A DNA stretch of 59,528 nt, taken from IMG/VR virus record IMGVR_UViG_3300022822_000020, positions 1-59,528 of that record; one strand, given 5' to 3'. Source of the stretch: a virus. Both the position numbers and the translations under genes were made by a program. Positions 46,501 to 55,524 of the stretch are shown here, one piece after another; position 1 is the first letter of the stretch, and each line of letters begins with the position of its first letter. Below the pieces are notes generated by a model. That model was not told where the DNA came from, made no database searches, and worked only from the letters and a program-made list of their open reading frames with translations.

Positions 46501-48704
46501 GTGAATACGTAGTTAATGCTAAGGCAACTGCAAGTAACCGTGGACTTTTAGAACGTATTAACGGTGGTCTTCCCGCTTTTGCAGAAGGTGGTGTTGTCGG
46601 TAAACCTAAGAACCCTAATTTAACAGAAGTTTCTTTTCCTTATCTTGACCCTGACTTTACTGACAATCAATTAAATTTAATAAATTCATTGGGCGACTTT
46701 GGTTTTAAGACGAAGTTATCGTTAGCTGCTGGATTAGGTACTGCCCAAAAAGAGGCGGGTGCAGATCTAAGTCAACTTACAGAAGATACTGGTGATGGTA
46801 CTGGTTTATTTAGTAGTAAATATAGAACTTTACTTGCAAAGTATAAAGAACATGGTATTGATAAGAGTAAAGGTGTTTGGGCTGTTTCTTTCTTCAGAGA
46901 TATCGATAAAAAGTTTAAAGATAAACCTGTAACTGAAAGAGATGATTACCTTAGTAAATTACTGGTAAAAGATTTTCTAGGTTTTCAATACATGAAAGTT
47001 GGCGCTGGTAACCTAACTGCACAAGATGGTTGGGACTTCAGGGGTAGGGGCTGGTTACAATATACGGGCCGAGATGTCTACGATAATATTGGTTACTTGT
47101 CTGATCCTGGGTTACTAGGTAGTTCAATTGATGCTAACATAACTGCGTTACCTAAATATCTAAATTATAAAAAATTATCAGCTGATAAAGTAAATGCGTT
47201 AAAAACCGTTTCAGAAATATCACGCACATTAAACCGTGCAGTAAACCCGGGCAAGCCTTCGGACGCTAATAAGGTGGCTAGCTTTGCAACATCCAACCTT
47301 AAAAAGTTTGCCACAGGTGGAGCTATATCCGGTCCCGGTAATGGTACTTCAGACTCTATATTAGCCAGACTATCTAACGGTGAATATGTTGTTAATGCTA
47401 AAGCAACAGCTAATAACCGTAATCTACTCGAGCGCATTAATGCCGGTCTTCCTGCTTTTGCTCAAGGTGGTGGTGTTAACATGTCTAACCTTGCTGCTGC
47501 AACTGGTGGTGACTTGAATAGGTATGATTTCAGTAAGTTAACATCTCAAGAAGTCATAAAGCTAAATAAACAAATTACGGATTTGTTACAAGCTCAAAAG
47601 AGTGCAGATGATCAGTTACTACGCTCAGGTAAGGTTCAAGAGTACACACAAAAAGCATTAGATAACCTTAATGAGGTAACTACTAACCAACTTGTGCAGT
47701 ACATGAAACCTACACCAGAACTCCTTAAAGCAATTCGTGATGACGCTAGGTCAACTAAGTCAAAAGAAATAGGTACAAATGCAGTAGGTGGTTTAAAGTC
47801 AGACTTTAGCGCAAACTTGCTAAGTTTGATTAAAGGCGAAAGTGACTTTAGTACTTTTGGTGATTCCCTTCTAAACTCTATTACAAGTAAAATTACTGAG
47901 ACTACAGTGAGTGGATTTACTGAAGGTTTGTTTAGTGTACTTACAGCACCTTTAGAATCCTTTTTCTCAGGTAGCGCAGATAACGCGATGGGTGCGGGTA
48001 GTGGCTTTGGGGGATTAATCAGCGGAGTATTTGGTGGTGCGGCTTCCAGTAAACCAACGGGTACAGTTGATAATCCAACAGTTACGCAAGATGTTAACGA
48101 TGTCAAATCAAAACTTAGTTCAATTAAGGCAGATGATGAAAAGAGTTCTCTGGTTGCAGTAGTAACGGATAAGCTTTCTTCTGCATTTGATAGCTTAAAG
48201 AATGGCTTTAGTACCTTATTTCCTGAATTAAGCAAATCATTAAGCGGTATGTTTGATGGTTTAATGTCTATTCTTGGCGGTGGCAGCGGCGGCGGCGGCT
48301 CAGGTATACTTGGCTTAATTAGCACAGGACTGTCTATCTACTCAGGCTTCTCCGCAGGGGCAGCTACCTCCTCACTCGCTAGTACCAGCTACAGTATCGC
48401 CCCTGCTTCTACAGGCGGTATGGGCTTTAAGCTAAAAGCGTTTGCTGATGGTGGTGTGGTTCCGGGTAATTACGGTCAAGCAACTCCTGTTATCGCTCAC
48501 GCTGGAGAGGTTATTCTTAACCAAGCTCAACAGTCTCGCGTAGCTGCTGCAATGCAAGGTGGATCTTCAAATGGTCAACAACAAGTTAGTATCAATATTA
48601 CTGGTGATATTAGCCAACAAACTCGTAGGGAGATTCTAATGATGAGTCCGCAAATTGCTGATATGGTTAGAAACAACTTTATGGAAAAGAGGATATTAAC
48701 ATAA
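43524..48704 (+). CDS. tape measure protein with embedded GH19-type lysozyme (1726 aa)
   Basis: It sets tail length and is ejected during infection. The N-terminus is a tape-measure domain (QAQVDLKKLESSLKSVQTS; GRLTAERLNQITDAGIP). Several hydrophobic segments lie near 640-930. Residues ~1026-1262 form a GH19 chitinase/lysozyme-like domain, with candidate catalytic E1077 (AQKEAG) and DGWDFRGRGWLQYTGR, that would cut cell-wall glycans on entry. It is flanked by two nearly identical 56-residue repeats. A glycine-rich C-terminus follows, with another short repeat of the ADGGVVPG type. Confidence 0.9.
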   Translation: MAVQIQVRSDSSQAQVDLKKLESSLKSVQTSAESINKSISGLATATKVAFAALPIAAIGTAAIRTAASFETLNARLVTATGSTTRAVQAFSAVQKIVAATPYSVRALTDAYARLATTGSRAFASQAQIERGIQNISDAVAAVGGGDVELNRVAVAFERMASEGRLTAERLNQITDAGIPLTKIADAMGISMGALRKESEKGNLTFEKFYKAFQSVAEAADGFGGAASRQVNTLNGAFSNLGDAIAITQDKMIRQSGVSKILVKGIQSITQSFLNFADGLEFSVAKGLFNIALFYDNARLILLDIGKLFNEYAGKAISFLPDITIDTDTIISDIRGALSRIDISGSVKAYAMKLSDFLPGLDTVLALISKFGQAVKDIFYNIWDAVVGNSYWPDLIEDITMWAGKLLDMVKPHLEKFKAYVFDIFTGLRTEFNKLFKDISIKIGVSANTGVLKEVNSYVKRINDSLGELTENAKKSELVKRLFKEVNNGTSGLLDIYNKLAANNEFNALRISFNAVTVAIGEGLIPRLLGLVGVIAGFLKLDTAQLKLSMTGFIDKVNIEGVGTEKLKAAKAVIESSLSSVTDATDEFNKKASSGLLGFETPGKILDSIGTTIGRVMSQAFLGATKENELQLADIFSLALAFALSKGFRNLVITGAIIKLVIGDQGLSEALSKIYTLISDFGNKVLAGAGISGWVGGDIPGFLAGLIFGGLTLAVVSGKLTPILLAISKAIALRLFLPSLINPETEAKEVGKAKTLGQKMGGAFRGSFSIAGGLAGTLIGGHLSEAALNAFGVKDPLTRAGVELGTIIGTAMAFSTIAAFAASKIIASGAWLLAAFSLPVIKAVLTRLALSTLLLGALFPSVSIVTTAVGSLLATIAAGLSAPVILAALGIAAGGFLLWNIFFGEEGSWGSKLQTFLATDVISPIVSALDTAFAFIEAKFNALKATVKDFFSFGSSQGGTGGGLIMPEGYATGGKISGPGTGTSDSILARLSNGEYVVNAKATASNRGLLERINGGLPAFAEGGVVGKPKNPNLTEVSFPYLDPDFTDNQLNLINSLGDFGFKTKLSLAAGLGTAQKEAGADLSQLTEDTGDGTGLFSSKYRTLLAKYKEHGIDKSKGVWAVSFFRDIDKKFKDKPVTERDDYLSKLLVKDFLGFQYMKVGAGNLTAQDGWDFRGRGWLQYTGRDVYDNIGYLSDPGLLGSSIDANITALPKYLNYKKLSADKVNALKTVSEISRTLNRAVNPGKPSDANKVASFATSNLKKFATGGAISGPGNGTSDSILARLSNGEYVVNAKATANNRNLLERINAGLPAFAQGGGVNMSNLAAATGGDLNRYDFSKLTSQEVIKLNKQITDLLQAQKSADDQLLRSGKVQEYTQKALDNLNEVTTNQLVQYMKPTPELLKAIRDDARSTKSKEIGTNAVGGLKSDFSANLLSLIKGESDFSTFGDSLLNSITSKITETTVSGFTEGLFSVLTAPLESFFSGSADNAMGAGSGFGGLISGVFGGAASSKPTGTVDNPTVTQDVNDVKSKLSSIKADDEKSSLVAVVTDKLSSAFDSLKNGFSTLFPELSKSLSGMFDGLMSILGGGSGGGGSGILGLISTGLSIYSGFSAGAATSSLASTSYSIAPASTGGMGFKLKAFADGGVVPGNYGQATPVIAHAGEVILNQAQQSRVAAAMQGGSSNGQQQVSINITGDISQQTRREILMMSPQIADMVRNNFMEKRILT
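46431..46597 (+). repeat. direct repeat 1 flanking the GH19 domain
   Basis: It encodes ATGGKISGPGTGTSDSILAR and the following LSNGEYVVNAKATA through AEGGVV (residues 970-1025). The second copy is at 47310-47477. Confidence 0.85.
47310..47477 (+). repeat. direct repeat 2 flanking the GH19 domain
   Basis: It encodes ATGGAISGPGNGTSDSILAR through AQGGGV (residues 1263-1318). Protein identity to repeat 1 is very high, while third codon positions differ often, so the duplication is old. Confidence 0.85.
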
Positions 48705-49306
48705 TGAGTACATATGAATTTTTAGGGAAATACCCTTATTTAACGCCTTTATCGATTACTTCGAATGAAGCAACACTGACATTTGATTCGCTAAACTTAA
48801 GACGCAAAGTTGTTAAAAAGAATGCTCAAAGATTTGAATTTGTTATTACTGTATCAGGGGGTCAGCGAGATACACTTCATGCTGACCTCATGGCTAATTG
48901 GTTAACGTATGGAGCCTCTATACCCTTCACTATTGAAGTACCGCAGCATCTTTATACAGATAATAAAACAGAAATAGCAACAGTAATCACAAATGTTGGC
49001 CAGTATAATGCTGGATCCTCTAGTATAACTATCACTTCTAATAGTAGTTATAAAATACCAGCAGGCCGTTTTATTAGATTTTCAAACCATAACAAGATAT
49101 ACGTTACTAAAAATAGTGTAGAGGTTAACTCTGGTGTTTCGATACTAGAGATTTCACCCTCATTAACTACTTTACTAGCTAGCACTACTACAGTGCTAGC
49201 TACGGATATACTAGCTACTGTTTTAAATGAACCAGAAAACTCTGTGTTTACATATGAGAGTGGCGTTATTCAGTCGGCAACTTTAAAGTTTATTGAAAAA
49301 ATTTAA
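48704..49306 (+). CDS. distal tail-like protein (200 aa)
   Basis: It overlaps the tape measure stop by one base and begins the tail-tip cluster. It is beta-rich throughout, with SLNLRRKVVKKNAQRFEFV and SITITSNSSYKIPAGRFIR. Position matches lambda gpM-like or Dit proteins. Function inferred from order. Confidence 0.65.
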   Translation: MSTYEFLGKYPYLTPLSITSNEATLTFDSLNLRRKVVKKNAQRFEFVITVSGGQRDTLHADLMANWLTYGASIPFTIEVPQHLYTDNKTEIATVITNVGQYNAGSSSITITSNSSYKIPAGRFIRFSNHNKIYVTKNSVEVNSGVSILEISPSLTTLLASTTTVLATDILATVLNEPENSVFTYESGVIQSATLKFIEKI

Positions 49307-49310
49307 GTTA

Positions 49311-49592
49311 ATGCAAGAGTTTGTTATTAAATGGACAGGAGATAAGGATATGCCAATGTGCTATTCTTATTTCTATGTCCCTGCTACAAAATCAGTTTTA
49401 AGAAGATACAAAGATGAAATCAAGAGACTTTGCATAGAAAACAACTATCCTGTTGTTTACTGCGTAGAGCCTTTTGATGACATCGATTTAAATAAGTTTG
49501 TTACAAAGATTGGCTTTAGGAAAGTCAGAAGCTTTTGTAAAGATAAACAATTTTTTAATTTATATAGGATGGATACAAGATGCTACAAGTGA
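49311..49592 (+). CDS. tail-cluster protein of unknown function (93 aa)
   Basis: ATG 49311 (MQEFVIKWTGDKDMP) is preferred over an upstream TTG. A weak acetyltransferase-like flavour is seen (NKFVTKIGFRKVRSF), too short for a full GNAT domain. It overlaps the next gene by 13 nt. Its role in the tail tip is uncertain. Confidence 0.55.
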   Translation: MQEFVIKWTGDKDMPMCYSYFYVPATKSVLRRYKDEIKRLCIENNYPVVYCVEPFDDIDLNKFVTKIGFRKVRSFCKDKQFFNLYRMDTRCYK

Positions 49593-50134
49593 GTCAAACA
49601 CTTTTATCTGCAATAAATAACCCTACAATGATTGCCTACTTTTTAGTTAAGGTAGGTAATTCTTTTGGTGTTACAGATGCACCATATGATATTGAGTATA
49701 GTAGTTTCAGCTACTCAGCTGATGGCGGCTTAGCTTCAATCTCACCACCAAAAGCAGAATCAGAAATATCAAGGGATTTATTTGAGATACAGTTAGGTGA
49801 CGTCACAGGCATTTACCGCGAATTCTTTGATAGTCAAAGCGTAGGTATTCCAATTGAAGTTTTATGTGGATTTATCGACACTGAGCTAGGTTCGCCTATA
49901 GGGGAATACTTACCTGTTTATGTAGGTAAAGTAAGCAAAATTAGCTGGTCTACTAATGCTAATTCACCCATGGTAGTAGTACAGAGTTCAGGACCTTTAA
50001 CGAAGTTAAAGCAAGTAACTGAGAGGTCTACAAACTCTTCTAACCAACAACTTTATTACCCGGCGGATACCTCTATGGACTATGCATATAATGCTACTAA
50101 CGAAGCAACAATCAAATGGGGGGGTACTACATAA
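49580..50134 (+). CDS. tail-tip protein, DUF2163-like (184 aa)
   Basis: The product is beta-rich with GDVTGIYREFFDSQS and EYLPVYVGKVSKISW followed by VVVQSSGPLTKLK, reminiscent of small baseplate hub proteins (DUF2163 type). It lies directly before the J-like protein, as gpL-like proteins do. Identity from pattern and order. Confidence 0.6.
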   Translation: MLQVSQTLLSAINNPTMIAYFLVKVGNSFGVTDAPYDIEYSSFSYSADGGLASISPPKAESEISRDLFEIQLGDVTGIYREFFDSQSVGIPIEVLCGFIDTELGSPIGEYLPVYVGKVSKISWSTNANSPMVVVQSSGPLTKLKQVTERSTNSSNQQLYYPADTSMDYAYNATNEATIKWGGTT

Positions 50135-53100
50135 TGAGTGTAGAAACAATCATCATTCTTCAGATTTTATTTACAGCTGCCTCAATAGTATACCAACAAG
50201 AACAAGCGAAAAAGATGAGGGAAGCCGCCAAAGATAGGGCGGCGACAAGGAATGTAAGGGTATCAGGGTCAAATAACCCAATTCCAATAGTATACGGTTA
50301 TTGTCGCATCAGCAATCCAATTAATGTTTTTACAAACACAAGCAGTACATTTAAGTTACCAACCGTTTCAAATGAAACAGCACTTGGTGATTTGACAGCT
50401 TTCAATGGTGATAGGAATGAAACACTTATTACCCAGCATGTACTCAGCTCTGCTGAATTGTCTAAGGTAGTTTGGGCAGACATTGATGATGTTACATTTG
50501 ACGATACTAAGTATAAAGCTTATTATAAGAGCTATGTAAATAAGTCGGGAAATAGTACCTTGTCTTCTTCGACATTGGGTAGATTATCGACCGCTACCTT
50601 TAATAATCTAGCTTATTCTACCGAATTCTTTAAGATGAATAGGGACGAACCGCAGTACCAAGGTAAGCCTAACGTTGCATACTATGTACAAGGTAAGAAG
50701 ATCAGAACTATAACAAATGGTGTACTGTCTACTTCAAGAGTATTCAGCAATAACACTGTATTGGTTTTATTAGACTATCTATTAGATGCCGAGTTTGGGC
50801 CGGGTATGTCCCTTAGCGACATAGACTTGAATAGCTTTGAAACAGCAATTTTAGTTGCAAATCAAGTGGTTAGAGCTAATGCAGAAGTTGGTGGTAAAAT
50901 TTACGAAAAACAGGAGATTACAACTCGTAATATTCTACGTCATGAATTTAACGGTACGATTTACCCAGACAAGGATCATGCAGCTAACATTGCAGAAATA
51001 TTAAATCCTGTTGTAGGTTGTATACTATTTCGGTCTTCTACTGGTAAATTAAAGTTAAGTGTACCAAACCCTGAAGTCTCTACTATTTCTCAAGTAGTAG
51101 GTACTATCAATGATACATATCTTATTGATGATATTAACTATAGTCAGTCTGACACAAACGCAAGAGCTAACCAAGTTAAAGTAGCTTACGCAAACAGTAA
51201 GAAAGATTTCGCCGCAGATTCCTACGAAGAAACAAATACAGTATACAAATCTCAGGATAACAATGTCCCACTAATTGCAGACATCAATTACAACGGTGTT
51301 ACAAATGTATATCAAGCAGAAGGTATTGCTAAAGTAACTATGAATGAATCACGAGTTTCGACTTATTCATTTAAAACTTCTCATGAGTGTTTAATATACG
51401 AACCCGGAGATATCGTTCTGTTAAGTAGTGACTTTAACGACTTATCACGCTATATCCGGATTACTAACATCAAGATGAATAGGGATTTTACGTTAGATTT
51501 TGAAGGATTAGATTACGATAGCTCAATCTACAGTTATACTTCTTCTGCTGTTGAATTACCTTACTATAAGAGTGATTTTAATTTTCAATTAGATCCGCCA
51601 AAGAATATTACTGTAACACCTAATGAAACAGGAAACAGTGCTTTTGGTATTGCTCGGCTAGATTGGGAACCCCCTGAGTCTGGGTTTCCATCAAGATATA
51701 TTATAGAATATACCACCGCTTTAAATCCAACTAAGTATGTTGTATTTGGAGAATCACTTGATACTAGCTTTAATATTAACGGCCTTAGATCTGGGAGTTA
51801 TATATTTCATGTAAGATCGAGGAGTTTAATAGGAAAAGTCTCAGCGAGGTCATCTACTCCACTTTTAAACTTTTCACCAAAGCCTCCTTTAAACTTAACC
51901 TTTACTCCAAACTTTGAGGGAGTATACGAGAAAGGTTCTGGTGTACTTTCTTGGATTACCTCTACTGATACTTTCTTTAGGAGATTTTTAGTAGAGTACT
52001 CAGACGGTACAACTGCTAGAAAACGGCTGGGCTATACCACTGATACTGAATTTGTTATTGACCTTGGAGTAGGTACATACAATTTTTATGTTAGCTCTGA
52101 AAGTTTTTCAGGAGAAATATCAGAAAGTTCAAACCTAGAAAGTAAGGTTATTTTAATCGGTGCCCCTAGAAACTTAACTTTTGAATTAAATAATTTTGTT
52201 AATCAAACACAAAGTATGATTGTTGGAACATTACAGTGGGAATCACCTACTAGCTATATTCCTAATCGTTATATTATCGAATACAGATTGCCATCTTCTA
52301 ATGAATATAAACGGCTAGGTAATGCAACAGGTTTGACATTTGAAGTTTCGGGTCTAACTGTAGGTACCTATGTCTTTTCAGTAAGATCAGAGTCAGTAAG
52401 GGGCTTGTTATCTGAAAGAATAGAGAATATCGCTACTGACTTATCTGTTCCAAATGTAGATAATTTAAGTTATGTAAGAAATACAACTAATAGCTCTGCA
52501 AAAGGGCTTGGTGTATTATCGTGGGATCCCCCTGCCAATTATAGGGCAAAGCAGTATCTAGTTGAGTATACTGATTCTGATAATAATACACTTGAATATG
52601 CAATAACTAAATCCAATTCTGTTATTCTTAAAGGTATAGATAAAGGCACTTATAATTTTATAGTTAAAACAGAGTCTTTTACAGGAGATTTCTCTCTTGA
52701 TAATAACTCGTTAAATATTATCTTTTCAACACCTATAGTAACAGATTTAGCTTTCTTATACGATTTAAACGATACTGATTTAACTTCAGTAGGTACCCTT
52801 CGTTGGTTTGCACCAAAAGATACGGGTATTGATAGATATCTAATTAGTGATCGTTTATCAAATTCAGAAAATGAATTTATTATTCTAGGGGAATCTAAAG
52901 TTACATTCTTTAAGCTTGGAACATTAAAATCAAGCCTTTATGATTTTTCAGTTATTGCAGTAGATGTAAACGGTTTAGAGTCTAGTCCTGTATTGGTTAC
53001 AAATATTAATCTTTTTGTACCGAGTCCTACAAATATATTCGTTGTAGAAAATACTTCTAGAAGAACAGATCTTGGTTCAGGGACACTTAGCTGGTCTGTA

Positions 53101-55524
53101 CCTAATGAATTTAATTTTAAAGAATTTATTGTAGAATACAAAGCAGAAAGTGATACTAAGTATAACTTTATAGGTAAAACAAACAACTCTTTTATGGTTA
53201 TACCCCAGTTAGAAGGTGGTAACTACACATTTTATGTAACTACGGTTTCTCAAGGAAATGAACTTTCTGAAAAACTTGAATCATTACCATTTGAACTTGT
53301 TGTTGATTCTCCAACAGGTATTTCTTTTTTACCAAATCAAAACACGGAAAATAGCATTAGTCTTGGCACTTTGACTTGGGCTGTTCCTGTTAATGCAAAA
53401 CCAAAATTTTATACAATTGAGTATAAAACTGCAGTTGAAGAGCTGTTAGACCAACCGGGTGATGAAAGCTTTTTCAAACCCTTAGGCGTTACCACTAATA
53501 ATCAGGTTGATGTTACCAATCTAAAGCAAGGGAATTACGTATTCTCAATTATTTCAGAAAGCAAATTAGGTATTAAGTCTGACAGAATAATTTCTGGAGT
53601 AATTTCTATTGTACAACAACCTCCTACAGGAGTAACTTTTACATCAAATAATACCCTTTTGAAAAGCGGAGGTAATGGTGCCCTCTCTTGGACACCTGGC
53701 CTTGGCTTAGTAGCAAAAGAATATTTAATTGAGTATCGTATTGAAAGTGCAGAAGAATACGAGATATTAGGTACTACTTCTAGTAATACTTTTGTTATAA
53801 ATAATATTGATTCTGATATTGAATATGAATTTTCGGTAACAGCAGTAGGTTACAATGAAGAAAAATCAATTCGTAGTTTATCAGAGATTTACAATTTTAG
53901 AGTTCCAACGGTAATTGATGTATTGTTTACAGAGAATATAACATATTCCACTTTAGGGTTAGGTGTGCTGTCTTGGAAACCTCCACAAGATTATCAGCCA
54001 TTGCAATATATTATTGATTACAGCATCAATGGAGCAAATCAATGGCAGAGATTGGGTGTTACTGTTTCAACTTCTTTTATTGTTAAAGATCTCTCAATTG
54101 GTTCTTACGATTTTGCAGTATCTGTGCGATCAATTAGCCTAGACGTATCTTTACCAAACTTAGAAGAAAATATCTTTTTAGATGATGGTTCACGGTATGC
54201 ACCCGGTATTAGCTTATCTGAAACATTAACTGAATCGCAAGATAATATTACAACTAATTTATTAGTAAGTTTAACAACTATACCTAGCATTTTAGCGAAT
54301 TCTTACGAAGTACAATATCAAAGAAACGGAGAAATTTCTTGGACAGGACTGGGCCGTTTAAACAAAACACAGGATGAGGAAAAAATTTTAGTTAACATTT
54401 TAAATGTTACTGATTTAACTTTATACTATGTAAGAGCAAGAACCATTAGTGTAAATGAAAATACGAGTAGTTGGAATACGGTATCAAAAAATGTAGTGGG
54501 TAAAACAGCACCACCTTTAGCACCAACGGTGTTGAATTCTGATATCATAGGTAGTAGTCTAATGTTAAGTTGGGAACCCTCAACAGACGTAGATCTTTCA
54601 CATTATATTATTACATACGATGAGAATATTCCCGGTGGAAGTTATGCGACTTCTATAACACTTATTGATAAGATTGCAAGACCAGCTACAAGCTGCTTTG
54701 TTCCCGCTAAATCAGGTAAATATTTTATTAAATCAATAGATAAGTCTGGGCATATAAGCCTAGAGGCTACTGAAACAGTAGTTACTACTAATTTAAATTA
54801 TATTGAAAATCTTAATGTTATTTCACAAATAGATGAAGACCCTAGCTTTTCAGGCACAAGAGACGCAACTGTATTAAAAGATATTGACAATTATTTATAT
54901 TTAGATGCAACTAATTCTTATACTGAGGGTTATTACTACTTTAGTAATACAGTAGACTTAGGTGCAATATATACTTCAAAAGTATCTTCTATACTGCAAT
55001 TTTTAAGATTAGATTCTTCTGGGGCTTTTGATTCTTTTAGTGGCTTTTTTGATTTAAGAACAGGAAACTTTGATGGACCTGATTACCCTGATGATATTGA
55101 TGTCTCCTTTGAAATTAGATATCGTAATATAAACACAGAAGCTTGGTCTAATTGGAAAAGAATTACAACAACAAGTGTAACTACTAGGTATATGGAATTC
55201 AGAATTAAATTAATAAGCGAAAATAACAGCGTATCACCTCAAATCAGAAAGCTAGGCGTTGCAATAGATATGCCTGATCGGGTTGTTAGCGGCTCTAATA
55301 TAACTTCTGGAACAAACCTTTATTCAGTAATTTATTCAGGTGGTGCTTTTAAAGAACCCCCTTCAATTGGTATTGCTACTCAGAATATGGTTTCTGGCGA
55401 TTATTACACAATAACTTTAAATACAACATCTGGTTTTAGTATAGTTTTTAAAAATTCTGCTAACACTATAATTAATAGAACTTTTGACTATGTAGCAAAA
55501 GGATATGGAAAGGTCGAACAATGA
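50134..55524 (+). CDS. J-like tail-tip/host-specificity protein with about eleven Fn3 domains (1796 aa)
   Basis: ATG 50134 follows GGGGGG-rich bases; an upstream TTG is not used. The N-terminus is a hydrophobic helix (ETIIILQILFTAASIVY) and the first ~480 residues contain RVSGSNNPIPIVYGY and later tail-tip segments as in J-family proteins. Then about eleven ~100-residue fibronectin-type III repeats follow, each with an L-x-W-x-P strand and a YxFxVxSES-like strand. The C-terminal ~250 residues are beta-rich. It should form the tip that docks on the receptor. Confidence 0.85.
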   Translation: MSVETIIILQILFTAASIVYQQEQAKKMREAAKDRAATRNVRVSGSNNPIPIVYGYCRISNPINVFTNTSSTFKLPTVSNETALGDLTAFNGDRNETLITQHVLSSAELSKVVWADIDDVTFDDTKYKAYYKSYVNKSGNSTLSSSTLGRLSTATFNNLAYSTEFFKMNRDEPQYQGKPNVAYYVQGKKIRTITNGVLSTSRVFSNNTVLVLLDYLLDAEFGPGMSLSDIDLNSFETAILVANQVVRANAEVGGKIYEKQEITTRNILRHEFNGTIYPDKDHAANIAEILNPVVGCILFRSSTGKLKLSVPNPEVSTISQVVGTINDTYLIDDINYSQSDTNARANQVKVAYANSKKDFAADSYEETNTVYKSQDNNVPLIADINYNGVTNVYQAEGIAKVTMNESRVSTYSFKTSHECLIYEPGDIVLLSSDFNDLSRYIRITNIKMNRDFTLDFEGLDYDSSIYSYTSSAVELPYYKSDFNFQLDPPKNITVTPNETGNSAFGIARLDWEPPESGFPSRYIIEYTTALNPTKYVVFGESLDTSFNINGLRSGSYIFHVRSRSLIGKVSARSSTPLLNFSPKPPLNLTFTPNFEGVYEKGSGVLSWITSTDTFFRRFLVEYSDGTTARKRLGYTTDTEFVIDLGVGTYNFYVSSESFSGEISESSNLESKVILIGAPRNLTFELNNFVNQTQSMIVGTLQWESPTSYIPNRYIIEYRLPSSNEYKRLGNATGLTFEVSGLTVGTYVFSVRSESVRGLLSERIENIATDLSVPNVDNLSYVRNTTNSSAKGLGVLSWDPPANYRAKQYLVEYTDSDNNTLEYAITKSNSVILKGIDKGTYNFIVKTESFTGDFSLDNNSLNIIFSTPIVTDLAFLYDLNDTDLTSVGTLRWFAPKDTGIDRYLISDRLSNSENEFIILGESKVTFFKLGTLKSSLYDFSVIAVDVNGLESSPVLVTNINLFVPSPTNIFVVENTSRRTDLGSGTLSWSVPNEFNFKEFIVEYKAESDTKYNFIGKTNNSFMVIPQLEGGNYTFYVTTVSQGNELSEKLESLPFELVVDSPTGISFLPNQNTENSISLGTLTWAVPVNAKPKFYTIEYKTAVEELLDQPGDESFFKPLGVTTNNQVDVTNLKQGNYVFSIISESKLGIKSDRIISGVISIVQQPPTGVTFTSNNTLLKSGGNGALSWTPGLGLVAKEYLIEYRIESAEEYEILGTTSSNTFVINNIDSDIEYEFSVTAVGYNEEKSIRSLSEIYNFRVPTVIDVLFTENITYSTLGLGVLSWKPPQDYQPLQYIIDYSINGANQWQRLGVTVSTSFIVKDLSIGSYDFAVSVRSISLDVSLPNLEENIFLDDGSRYAPGISLSETLTESQDNITTNLLVSLTTIPSILANSYEVQYQRNGEISWTGLGRLNKTQDEEKILVNILNVTDLTLYYVRARTISVNENTSSWNTVSKNVVGKTAPPLAPTVLNSDIIGSSLMLSWEPSTDVDLSHYIITYDENIPGGSYATSITLIDKIARPATSCFVPAKSGKYFIKSIDKSGHISLEATETVVTTNLNYIENLNVISQIDEDPSFSGTRDATVLKDIDNYLYLDATNSYTEGYYYFSNTVDLGAIYTSKVSSILQFLRLDSSGAFDSFSGFFDLRTGNFDGPDYPDDIDVSFEIRYRNINTEAWSNWKRITTTSVTTRYMEFRIKLISENNSVSPQIRKLGVAIDMPDRVVSGSNITSGTNLYSVIYSGGAFKEPPSIGIATQNMVSGDYYTITLNTTSGFSIVFKNSANTIINRTFDYVAKGYGKVEQ

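Noticed and set aside
47636-48325. minus-strand ORF of 229 codons in the tape measure gene
   Set aside because: It is a mirror of the glycine/serine-rich coding strand; Pro/Ser/Leu composition and absence of an SD show it to be a shadow.
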